The notes beneath the pieces were generated by a model. The model made no database searches, was not told where the DNA came from, and was given only the letters and a program-made list of their open reading frames with translations. Made by a program: the position numbers and the translations under genes. This document shows, piece by piece, positions 1 to 7,469 of a stretch of DNA of 13,376 nt. The DNA lies in the NCBI GenBank assembly GCA_027064565.1, contig JAMOPK010000175.1, forward strand, positions 1-13,376. Direction: 5' to 3'. This stretch comes from Caldifarciminota bacterium. Its GTDB lineage: Bacteria > Hydrothermota > Hydrothermia > B15-G9. Positions within the stretch are counted from its first letter, which is position 1. Every line of letters begins with the position of its first letter.

Positions 1-330
1 TAAAAGGGGTATAAATACCATTTCGAAGAAACCCTCTTTCTGTGCCCTGAAATATGCGGAGACCTTGCTGTTACCAAATGCTATGTCAGATAGCGTTTCT
101 TTATCGGTTACAGGTTCGGTGTAGAAGTGCCAGACGGTATGACCAAGATTCCATCTATCCCACCCATCTTCAGCCGAGGATTTGAATCCGGAACCAGATT
201 CAACGATCAGATTGTTTCTCAGATGCTCCACAACCAGAGGCGGAAATTTTCCCCCATCCTCTTTCTCTCGCTCTTTATCCAGAAAGGTTTCCCAGAACCA
301 GAAGCTCCTCGGCCTTTGGCTGTTGATCAT
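1..330 (-). CDS. Partial gene of unknown function, third gene of the vWA/FtsZ-like operon (runs off left edge)
   Basis: An open frame of 110 codons starts at ATG 330-328 and continues without a stop to base 1, so only the N-terminus is visible. The start is well supported: the ATG overlaps the TGA of the FtsZ-like gene (ATGA, 327-330), and a GAGG lies seven bases upstream (338-341). Both suggest translational coupling. The visible protein begins MINSQRPRSFWFWETF, then has a charged Lys/Glu stretch (about residues 18-25) and a Trp-containing section near residues 57-67. There is no signal peptide, nucleotide-binding motif or clear membrane segment, so this part is probably cytosolic. I do not recognise the family. 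Its position implies a role with the tubulin-like and vWA proteins. The published predicted system is reported to include a distinct GTPase and OmpA-family proteins, but nothing visible here identifies it as either. Confidence 0.8.
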   Translation of the reverse strand, partial: MINSQRPRSFWFWETFLDKEREKEDGGKFPPLVVEHLRNNLIVESGSGFKSSAEDGWDRWNLGHTVWHFYTEPVTDKETLSDIAFGNSKVSAYFRAQKEGFFEMVFIPLL

Positions 331-3300
331 TGTTTTTCCTCTTTCTCAAGGATCTTTATAGTTTCCTTGTTCTCTTCGCGATAGTTCAAGGCATAGTCGG
401 CAAATATCTTGGCTTCCTTGAGTAACAACTCATATAGTTTTCTGTCCGCTTTAAACTTTTCTGATAGCTCAAAGAGCCTATCCCGAACGCTTTCATATAA
501 TTTCAAAATCTGGAGTGGATTGAGCTCCCTGAGCTTTTCATCCACTCTGTCCTGCAACTCGAGGAGGTATTCCGGGTGTTCATCGCTGAGCACAAAAAGC
601 ACCCTCTCTCTACCCTCGCCTATTTCCTTATCCGGGATAGCTTTTTCCTTTATGCCAGAGAGGACAAAAACGCCCTTCTTCTGGTCATCCGGGGATATAA
701 CTATCCCAAACTCCTCAGCGAGGGCGAGGTAATAATGGAGCCGAATGTCGGTGATCAGACGTTCGTATCTCCTGTCGGTATGAAGCGGTTTGATGTTGGA
801 AGTCTGCTCCTTAATAAATTCGTAGCTATTTCTGAACTTTTCCTCGACTCCTTTAAGGAGATCGAACGGGGCGCCGTAAGATGCGCGGAAGATCAACAGC
901 TGATCAGGATCGCCCAGAAGCACTTTGGACCATGTTGATATGCGCTGGATCTCAAGTGATCTGGTGATGGTTTTTTCGAGTTCAGGGGCAAGAGAAGTTT
1001 CATAGCCCATAAGCAGGAGCTCGTTCAGCTCCGAGCCAATTTCTGCCCTGTCAGAAATCGTCCAGAACGGTGCAGACCTTTGAATGGCGTTGGCTATTCT
1101 GAGTGCAACAACTTCATTGACGAGTTCAGGGTCATTGCTGGGCCTATTGCCGTAGGTTTGCTTGATGCGTTCCAGTTCCTGATCGCCGATGATGTATCGT
1201 AGCTCTTTCTCCCGGTTGTCTTCCAGCAGTGCCGTTGCTTCCAGAACAAGGGCTCTACTGATGTTCATTTCTTCGAGAAATTTCTCAAAAGGCTCTGTGG
1301 ACAGGTTTCTCAGATATCCTTCCACCGCTTCCCTATACGATCTCACCACGCTTTTTTCCCTGAGACGTGACATGCTTTCAGTATCGCCGCCATAGGTTTC
1401 GAGCACCTGCTTGAATATAGGCCAGATCCCAACTTCTCCTTCTCCCTGAACGAATTTACGTGCGATCTCCTCGATCTTTTGTGGGCGACTGTTTTCGTAA
1501 ATTTTTTTGTGAACCGTGGTCTTATCTGCAAGCACGTTAATCTCGACCACATATTGGCTTTCGAGGTTCTTCCTTCCGCCTCTATCGACCGTCTCAAAAA
1601 GGTCAACCCCACTCTGAAATTCCTCTTTTATAGGCTCCACTATGTCCTTCCCTATATAATCAAGTATTTCATGAAGATTTTTAAGGTATTGAATAAGCTC
1701 GGAATAGAATTCCTCCACGTATTCCCTGAGTTTCAATGACTTAAGTGTTTCCAGACGTCCACGCCACCACCTCGCATAAAGCTCGGCAGCCTGTGCGATT
1801 TTCTTCTTCCGCGACAGAAAGAAGCTTTTATGAGCATCGGCAATCTTATTTTCGATGCTCACTCCGTGTTTTTCGCTAAATCTGCCTTTCTCTATGTTCG
1901 GTAGGATTTTCTTACGTTCGTTTTCTATATCCTGATAATGGACTTTGATCTCGGCTATTAAGGATTCGATAAAGGCACTGGCGAACCTGATTCCTTTCTT
2001 GTATGTGTATTCGCTTACTTTAGCGTTCAAGTTAGCCTTAACCTCGTTCAGTTTATCATGATAGTTAGCTTCTACAAGCTGGATAAATTTGCTGAGGATG
2101 TCATCCAGTATTTTCTTTGCTTTTATGACTTCGGTTTGCCACGCTTCATCGGCGTTCATAATAGCTTTTTGGACATTCCATGATGGCACGGAGTAGCCTT
2201 CGCGCTGTTTTTTGAGGTCATCTATGACTTCGTCGGCGTTAAGTTCCCTGATCCTATTAGAAGCCATGAATTCGCTTACACTTGATCTCACCTCTTCCAG
2301 GTCAATCTGGGCGTTCAGAACCCTTTCCAACACATCGGTTCCCAGCAATCGTGAGCAATAAAGCAGCACCCTCTCACGTGGAAACGAAAGCATTGAAATG
2401 CCGAAGCTGCCAAAAAACCTGCTTCTGCCCTTGCGGTCCTGAAGCGCCTCGCAGTGATTGATAATGTTGTCCAATGTGGATTGCTCGGCGGCGGCAAGCT
2501 CGGATACACTCATCAGGTAAATCCCTTGCCCCACAAGAGCTATGTAACTGTCGAGACTGTCCATGAATCTGCCATCTTCGTTCTGGTCGGCAACATATAG
2601 GATATATTCAAACAGCCTATCGTTTTTCAGAGCGATCTCATCACCTTTGTCATAGCCAATGTTGATTGACTTATTGTATTTGATCCTGAACATATCCTCT
2701 CTGACTCTTTGTGGATGCATCCAGTATTCGATCTCCTGCAGGGTGGCATACCCATTAGCTTCGATCCTCCTGTGTAATGCGACGGATACCACGCCCTCCA
2801 CTATGCGGGGATCAAGCAGGACTCCAACTATTCTCGGGTTGAAGTTGGCCAGTTTGATGATCTTTCTGGAAAGTCGAGCCACATCGATGATCATGCCGCT
2901 GCCCGTGCCGCCTGCTATAGATGAGATGATGAACACATCGATGACTTTATGCGCCTCAGCGCCCCGCATGGTGAAAAGCTGAGCGATGTTGGTGATAGCT
3001 CTGTTCAACAGGTGATAGATGCTCCTATTCTGGGAGAGGTTGTAAACAAGTGCAAGCCTGCCATTTATGCGTACCTGTCCGGCTCCGTCTGCTATAAATC
3101 CAGGCCTGTAACCCTTATACCACCATTTTGAGATGTCGTTGTTCTCATCCATTAGCATGTTTTCCACAACCTGAGCGCCGTCAAAACCCTGCATCGCAAC
3201 GAAATTCTGAACTTCAGCAGATTCGGGATATTTCTTCGTGTCAAACGCGAAAATCTTTATATTTTCCTCCGCTTCCTGGGAGAGCTGGGAATCTCTCTTG

Positions 3301-3371
3301 AGATACCTATATACCGTCCCGGCAACACGGGTTCCTGTTCCCCCCAATCCAATTATTAAAGTGGGTCTCAT
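327..3371 (-). CDS. Large tubulin/FtsZ-like protein (Tubulin_2 / FtsZl type) with long helical C-terminal region
   Basis: This 1014-residue protein is predicted to be cytosolic and to bind GTP. Residues 1-340 look like the tubulin/FtsZ GTPase fold: the first strand and loop read LIIGLGGTG (5-13), a conserved Asp lies in IFAFDT (40-45), and the tubulin signature loop is AGGTGSGM (153-160), after strand VFIISS. I do not see a clear NxDxx[DE] catalytic T7 loop in the first 340 residues. Residues from about 340 to 720 are mostly charged helix, with a basic aromatic stretch YARWWRGR (532-539) that could touch membrane. The C-terminal third is also helical and ends in a Glu/Lys-rich tail. The protein is far longer than cell-division FtsZ (about 350-400), so this is not ftsZ. 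A strong GGGAGG (3378-3383) sits six bases before the ATG. The vWA gene ends 25 bases upstream and the next gene overlaps by ATGA. Filament formation and membrane remodelling are inferred from the superfamily and the neighbour, not shown. Confidence 0.88.
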   Translation of the reverse strand: MRPTLIIGLGGTGTRVAGTVYRYLKRDSQLSQEAEENIKIFAFDTKKYPESAEVQNFVAMQGFDGAQVVENMLMDENNDISKWWYKGYRPGFIADGAGQVRINGRLALVYNLSQNRSIYHLLNRAITNIAQLFTMRGAEAHKVIDVFIISSIAGGTGSGMIIDVARLSRKIIKLANFNPRIVGVLLDPRIVEGVVSVALHRRIEANGYATLQEIEYWMHPQRVREDMFRIKYNKSINIGYDKGDEIALKNDRLFEYILYVADQNEDGRFMDSLDSYIALVGQGIYLMSVSELAAAEQSTLDNIINHCEALQDRKGRSRFFGSFGISMLSFPRERVLLYCSRLLGTDVLERVLNAQIDLEEVRSSVSEFMASNRIRELNADEVIDDLKKQREGYSVPSWNVQKAIMNADEAWQTEVIKAKKILDDILSKFIQLVEANYHDKLNEVKANLNAKVSEYTYKKGIRFASAFIESLIAEIKVHYQDIENERKKILPNIEKGRFSEKHGVSIENKIADAHKSFFLSRKKKIAQAAELYARWWRGRLETLKSLKLREYVEEFYSELIQYLKNLHEILDYIGKDIVEPIKEEFQSGVDLFETVDRGGRKNLESQYVVEINVLADKTTVHKKIYENSRPQKIEEIARKFVQGEGEVGIWPIFKQVLETYGGDTESMSRLREKSVVRSYREAVEGYLRNLSTEPFEKFLEEMNISRALVLEATALLEDNREKELRYIIGDQELERIKQTYGNRPSNDPELVNEVVALRIANAIQRSAPFWTISDRAEIGSELNELLLMGYETSLAPELEKTITRSLEIQRISTWSKVLLGDPDQLLIFRASYGAPFDLLKGVEEKFRNSYEFIKEQTSNIKPLHTDRRYERLITDIRLHYYLALAEEFGIVISPDDQKKGVFVLSGIKEKAIPDKEIGEGRERVLFVLSDEHPEYLLELQDRVDEKLRELNPLQILKLYESVRDRLFELSEKFKADRKLYELLLKEAKIFADYALNYREENKETIKILEKEEKQ

Positions 3372-3396
3372 GGAGTTCCTCCCTTGATTTTAGGTT

Positions 3397-5772
3397 TTAC
3401 AAATTTTCCGAATAATCAAAATCCTCTAACTCGTCTTTGTTTTCCATCAAGTCCTCTGACTCATAATATAGGACTACGTTTGGTGAAAGTTTAATCTCGG
3501 CTTGATGCCTTAATACCACACCGTAATCCTGTCCCTCCAAAAGTTCATCATCAACTTCCACCGGTCCTTCAAATGAGAATATTTTTACCCCATCATCAGT
3601 TGCGACTAATTTTGCATGTTTCGACTTGATCTCAGGGGAGTCAATTTTTATATCCCCTTGTGTTCCAATATATATCTCCGACTTCCGGTATCTTGATAGG
3701 TCATAAGGGATGTTTTCATACACAAGTTTCCCCTTGAATTTTGGGCGTGTTATTCTTTTATACATGTAAAGAATACCTCCCGCTATTAGGAAAAAACCCA
3801 TCAAGGAAAGAAGCACAACAAGCGGAGATTGTTTCTTAAAAGAGTAGGAAATCACCAAAGGCGCATTAAGTTCCCCGACAGACATTATAGCCCTCACGGT
3901 ATAGTTTCCTTCAGGTAGAACCGGGAGTTTAATCGGAATGGAAATTGTTGAGTAATTTTCCGCGCACAGTTCTTTTGTCTCCTTAGGAGATGGGATGATG
4001 CTGTCCTGAAGACCCTCGGGATTGTATATCAAAATTTTTTTGACTCTCAAGCACAGTTTGTCTCCCAATAAAGGTTTCAGTTTGATTTTATGTGTTCTGA
4101 TTATGTTTCCCACATTTCCCCAAACGAGGAAGTTTTTGCCACTTATTCCTTTCAATTTAAACGCTATAACAAGAGGGATTATCTTCTTTCGAGTGTATGT
4201 TCCCCGCACGATTTGCCAAGTTACATCACGGTATCGGATGGCCATCTGAGCACTTATTATAACTTTGTAACTTTTATCAGCGTTGGAAGGCATCGGGACA
4301 TGGAGATCCACTGCCTCCAGTCTGGGGGCTTTCAGTGTTACCGGATAAAACGCTGTGTCCACCTGAGGACCTTCGACCCATATCCTGTAAATGGTGCTGT
4401 CAAGCATAAGGCTCTCAACTTGTGTGGGGATATTTGTATCTGGTTTCAGAGTGATGATAGCTTCCTTCCCAGGTAAACCTATCTGCTTAAATTCCAGTTT
4501 TAAATCCGGCACAGGTAGGACGCTGAACCCTCTGCGAACAGCATATCGAGTTTTGGATAAGGTATCCTCAACGATTACTTCGTAAGTGTAAAATCCCTCA
4601 TTTTTCAACGGTGAGGAAAACCCCATGTAGTTGTAACCCCTACGTTTTAGTTTGAAACTTTCAGTTTCTCCAGAGGGTTCCTCAATGTATATTTTAACAA
4701 TGAAATTATCAAAATTAACTCCACGATTTGTCGGGGATACATTCTGCAACTTAATATGGAAATATACAGAATCGAAAAGCGGCACACCTCTTTCATCCGG
4801 GCTTTTTATCAATACTCTGACGGGTTGAAGATACAAAAAAGCCTTAATCTCATTCCCTTTTGCCGCACTTTCATCCTTGAATTTTAATACCAGTTGCCAG
4901 AGACCGGGATTAGGATTGTGTTTTCTCAAAATTATGGAATTGGTTGTCGATTCCATAATACAATCTTGAGAACTACCACACATTATCGTGTCCGTGTCAG
5001 ATGCCACGAGGTAAATTCTAAAATCCGTTTTTTTTCGAGGTTTTATGATGGAAATGATAAATTGGGGCGTGTATCGAGGTATAAAGAAATTGGCTTTTTT
5101 AAACCTGTCCATAGTCATGAATGCAAGGCTGAGTTCTCTGCTCATCGAACCCGTGGTGGATACGAGTAGATTGCTAAATGTCTGAACAAGTTCAGGTGCT
5201 TTCTCGACAATCTGATATTGGCCACCGGTTTTGGCTGAAATTCGCTTAAGAAGCTGTCTGTCAGCCTGTTTTGACAGCCCTATAGCTGTGACCGGGATAT
5301 TAAGATTGCCAAAAACGGTAAGGATGGAATCAAGTTCATGGTGATAAGCAGACATGGAACGCCATGCAGGTAGTTCTATCTTCCCATCTGTAAGAAGAAC
5401 AACTGAGATGTCTCGTTTGATTGGAAGTGAATCTATGAGACCAAGGGCAGCCTTCAAGGCAGCGGCAATATCGGTATGTTTTCCGTCTCTCCGGATACTG
5501 GAATTTATAAGCGTGTCCAGATAAGGTTTATAGGGTTGCAACGGGACCACAATCCGGGCGCTGTCAGCAAAACCTATTATGCTAATTTCGAGATCTTCTG
5601 ACTGAGGGGAAAGGAATTTGAACAGGCTGCCGTAGAGTGAGATGGATTTGATGCTCAACTTCTGGGGGTCATTGTATTTCATGCTTCCGGATTCATCTAT
5701 CAGAAAAATAACGGTGGCAGCCTTCAGATTAAAAACCAATCCAACTAATATCAGGAAAAGCCTCTTTGCCAT
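3397..5772 (-). CDS. Secreted, membrane-anchored von Willebrand A domain protein with cytoplasmic FHA-like tail
   Basis: This 791-residue protein heads the operon. Residues 1-18 form a short signal peptide (basic MAKR, then a hydrophobic core). The vWA domain spans about 20-205 with an intact metal-ion-dependent adhesion site: DxSxS at D26/S28/S30, Thr100 in KHTD, and Asp129 in LLTDG. Residues 210-645 are rich in predicted beta strands with no obvious motif, probably Ig-like modules in the periplasm. A single membrane helix at about 650-670 is followed by basic YKRITRPKFK, as expected for a type I topology. The cytoplasmic part (about 680-791) resembles an FHA domain around IYIGTQGDIKI and SKHAKL, then ends in an acidic tail. 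The role is inferred: the outer domain senses or binds a ligand while the inner tail contacts the cytosolic tubulin-like partner. The start at 5772 is needed for the signal peptide. There is no Shine-Dalgarno, and a promoter-like sequence lies almost directly upstream. The gene is AT-rich compared with the genes to its right. Confidence 0.9.
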   Translation of the reverse strand: MAKRLFLILVGLVFNLKAATVIFLIDESGSMKYNDPQKLSIKSISLYGSLFKFLSPQSEDLEISIIGFADSARIVVPLQPYKPYLDTLINSSIRRDGKHTDIAAALKAALGLIDSLPIKRDISVVLLTDGKIELPAWRSMSAYHHELDSILTVFGNLNIPVTAIGLSKQADRQLLKRISAKTGGQYQIVEKAPELVQTFSNLLVSTTGSMSRELSLAFMTMDRFKKANFFIPRYTPQFIISIIKPRKKTDFRIYLVASDTDTIMCGSSQDCIMESTTNSIILRKHNPNPGLWQLVLKFKDESAAKGNEIKAFLYLQPVRVLIKSPDERGVPLFDSVYFHIKLQNVSPTNRGVNFDNFIVKIYIEEPSGETESFKLKRRGYNYMGFSSPLKNEGFYTYEVIVEDTLSKTRYAVRRGFSVLPVPDLKLEFKQIGLPGKEAIITLKPDTNIPTQVESLMLDSTIYRIWVEGPQVDTAFYPVTLKAPRLEAVDLHVPMPSNADKSYKVIISAQMAIRYRDVTWQIVRGTYTRKKIIPLVIAFKLKGISGKNFLVWGNVGNIIRTHKIKLKPLLGDKLCLRVKKILIYNPEGLQDSIIPSPKETKELCAENYSTISIPIKLPVLPEGNYTVRAIMSVGELNAPLVISYSFKKQSPLVVLLSLMGFFLIAGGILYMYKRITRPKFKGKLVYENIPYDLSRYRKSEIYIGTQGDIKIDSPEIKSKHAKLVATDDGVKIFSFEGPVEVDDELLEGQDYGVVLRHQAEIKLSPNVVLYYESEDLMENKDELEDFDYSENL

Positions 5773-5781
5773 AGTGTTTTG

Positions 5782-5811
5782 AGTATATTATCCGTTAATT
5801 TGTTAAGTCAA
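5782..5811 (-). promoter_or_regulatory. Promoter-like sequence for the vWA/FtsZ-like operon
   Basis: Reading on the minus strand there is TTGACT (5811-5806), an 18-base spacer and TATACT (5787-5782). Each hexamer matches the sigma-70 consensus at five of six positions. Only nine bases separate TATACT from the ATG of the vWA gene, so transcription would start about three bases before the start codon. A second -10 choice, TAATAT, has a 15-base spacer and would give a slightly longer leader. Confidence 0.6.
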
Positions 5812-5858
5812 GTGGTCGAAGTCTATTCGCCGTTTTTTTTGTGATGGGAATTTTTGTT

Positions 5859-5928
5859 TCTCTGTGCCCTCTATATCTCCGTGTGAAAACGAAATAAAAA
5901 TCACACAGGGACACGGTGAACACAGAGA
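5859..5928. repeat. Imperfect 28-base inverted repeat
   Basis: The left arm 5859-5886 (starts TCTCTGTG, ends GTGTGA) pairs with the right arm 5901-5928 (starts TCACAC, ends CACAGAGA). Twenty of 28 positions are complementary, and the two outer blocks of eight and six bases are perfect. The 14-base centre is A-rich. It could fold into a long imperfect hairpin, or be a copy of a dispersed CTCTGTGT-type intergenic repeat. No transposase gene is nearby. Confidence 0.55.
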
Positions 5929-6282
5929 GATGGGACATGGAGTAAAGGATACCTCGTGTGAGATGGCGAGGATTGATGAAGCGATGGCGGCGTGGCGAAA
6001 TGCGGACAGGGACGATCAGTTATGCAAAGAGATTGGAACAGTTTTGCAGCTTATAACTCTTTGATAATCTGGATGTTATGTTTGACACCACAAAGTAAAA
6101 GGCCAATAGCCGTTTCATTGAGATATCAAGTCGGAGGCGCTTTGATGGCAGAGGATGGCTGTCCCTCTTTTTATCTCCGTCCGCCCCCGGTAAGGGATAA
6201 AACCAAAACTCGGTGGGGCAGATGTCTCACCCGAATGTCCTCAAACCTTGCCAGCTTTTTTCTGGCACAGCCTCTCAGGCAT

Positions 6283-6288
6283 TAAAAT
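6283..6288 (+). promoter_or_regulatory. -10-like hexamer TAAAAT directly before rlmI
   Basis: TAAAAT lies eight bases before the proposed rlmI ATG at 6297. No good -35 hexamer is found 16-18 bases upstream. No purine-rich ribosome binding site precedes the ATG. The arrangement fits a leaderless transcript starting at or next to the start codon. Confidence 0.4.
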
Positions 6289-6296
6289 TAAGCGCA

Positions 6297-7469
6297 ATGA
6301 AAAGGGTTACAGTAAAAGGCAGAGCAAAAGATTATCTGACCCATCCGTGGATATTTTCCGGCAAAGTGGTGGAAGATGGGGGGGCGGCTCCGGGCGAAGC
6401 CGTCCTCGTTTATACGACGAAGGGCGTGTTCCTCGGTTCCGCAATTTACAATCCTAAATCCAAGATCGCCCTGAGGTTCTATTCGAGGGCGAAGGAGGAG
6501 CTGGATTACATCGCCATCAAGAACAGGATTTACAATGCCCATCTGAGGCGCAGCCGTGTCATCCGCAAGGAAAAGAGCTATCGGATCGTGTTCGGCGAAT
6601 CCGACGACCTGCCGGGCCTCATCATCGACAGATACGGCAGCGGATTCTCTATCCAGATCATATCCATCGGGATGGAATATCGCAGAGGCCACATCGTGGA
6701 CGCACTGGTTGACCTATTCAATCCGGAATTCATTTACGAACACAGCGATTCGGCGCTGAGAAAGGAGGAGGGCCTGCCGCCACGCTCCGAACTCGTCCAC
6801 GGGGAACTGCCAGACGAGGTCATCATCGAATCTGCGGGGATGAAATACATCGTTGACATCGCCGGCGGTCAGAAAACAGGCTTCTTTTTCGACCAGAGGA
6901 ACAACAGGCGGATCGTGGAGTTTTACTCCCGTGGGGCATCGAAAGGGCTTGACCTGTTCTCCTACACCGGATCGTTTGCCCTTCACATGCTGAAAGGCGG
7001 CGTTGAGATAGTCTATGCGGTGGACAGGTCGGCCTCAGCGCTTGAGCTTCTGAAAAAAAACGCCGAACTGAACGGCTTTGAAAGGAAGCGCATCGTGACC
7101 TTCAACAAGGACGCATTCGATTTTCTTGACGAGATGGCGCTGACCTCGGAGAAGTTCGACTTCATCGTGCTTGACCCGCCATCCTTCACCCGGAAACGGA
7201 GCAAGGTCAGGGAGGCCCTGAAGGCGTATAGGGTTCTGCACGAAAAGGCCATCGCCTTGCTGAACGACGGCGGATTCATAGCCACCTTCAGCTGCGCCAT
7301 GTATGTGGGTCGGGACGAACTCCTCGACTCGTTCTATCAGGCCGCCCGAAAGATGAGAAAGAACTTCTACGTCCTTGAACACCTGCATCAGGCCAAAGAT
7401 CACCCCGTGCTGTTAGGATTCCCGGAAAGCGAATACCTGAAAGGCTTTCTGCTGGTTCACAAGCCATGA
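6297..7469 (+). CDS. rlmI: 23S rRNA (cytosine-C5) methyltransferase, RlmI family
   Basis: This SAM-dependent methyltransferase is expected to modify a cytosine of 23S rRNA (C1962 in E. coli) during large-subunit assembly. It has 390 residues, against 396 for E. coli RlmI. Residues 1-75 form the N-terminal PUA RNA-binding domain (HPWIFSG at 16-22). Next comes the family segment ESDDLPGLIIDRYG (101-114). The Rossmann methyltransferase core has motif I GLDLFSYTGSFALH (217-230), motif IV DPPSFT (293-298) and the FSC block with the candidate cysteine at 333. The C-terminus ends YLKGFLL, as in RlmI. The frame stays open upstream to an ATG at 6213, but those 28 extra residues do not resemble the family. 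I choose ATG 6297 because the PUA domain starts there and a -10-like hexamer lies just before it. Its TGA overlaps the start of the permease gene by four bases. The exact target base is inferred from the family. Confidence 0.93.
   Translation: MKRVTVKGRAKDYLTHPWIFSGKVVEDGGAAPGEAVLVYTTKGVFLGSAIYNPKSKIALRFYSRAKEELDYIAIKNRIYNAHLRRSRVIRKEKSYRIVFGESDDLPGLIIDRYGSGFSIQIISIGMEYRRGHIVDALVDLFNPEFIYEHSDSALRKEEGLPPRSELVHGELPDEVIIESAGMKYIVDIAGGQKTGFFFDQRNNRRIVEFYSRGASKGLDLFSYTGSFALHMLKGGVEIVYAVDRSASALELLKKNAELNGFERKRIVTFNKDAFDFLDEMALTSEKFDFIVLDPPSFTRKRSKVREALKAYRVLHEKAIALLNDGGFIATFSCAMYVGRDELLDSFYQAARKMRKNFYVLEHLHQAKDHPVLLGFPESEYLKGFLLVHKP

Larger units (their letters stand above)
5773..6296. other. Divergent intergenic region, no convincing gene
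   Basis: About 520 bases separate the starts of the vWA gene (leftward) and rlmI (rightward). The region holds the vWA promoter-like sequence, an imperfect inverted repeat (5859-5928), a small 6-bp hairpin (TGCCAG 6249-6254 with CTGGCA 6262-6267) and a -10-like hexamer before rlmI. Short open frames on the plus strand (for example 5864-6064 and 5992-6285) have no recognisable product, no good ribosome binding site and mutually overlapping frames, so I do not call them. I see no tRNA and no riboswitch motif that I can name. Confidence 0.6.

Noticed and set aside
80..94. Small palindrome GCTAT-N5-ATAGC
   Set aside because: It is a five-base stem inside coding sequence with no U-tract, as expected by chance.
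327..3371. Calling the tubulin-like gene ftsZ
   Set aside because: It is more than twice the length of FtsZ, lacks a visible T7 motif and has a vWA neighbour rather than division genes.
3372..3396. Possible terminator between the vWA and FtsZ-like genes
   Set aside because: The 25-base gap contains a Shine-Dalgarno but no hairpin, so the genes are best read as one operon.
5992..6285. A 97-codon open frame in the divergent intergenic region
   Set aside because: There is no family resemblance, no ribosome binding site, and it overlaps other short frames and the rlmI promoter-like sequence.
6213..6296. Longer rlmI start at ATG 6213
   Set aside because: The 28 extra residues do not resemble the PUA-domain N-terminus of RlmI, and length and alignment fit ATG 6297.
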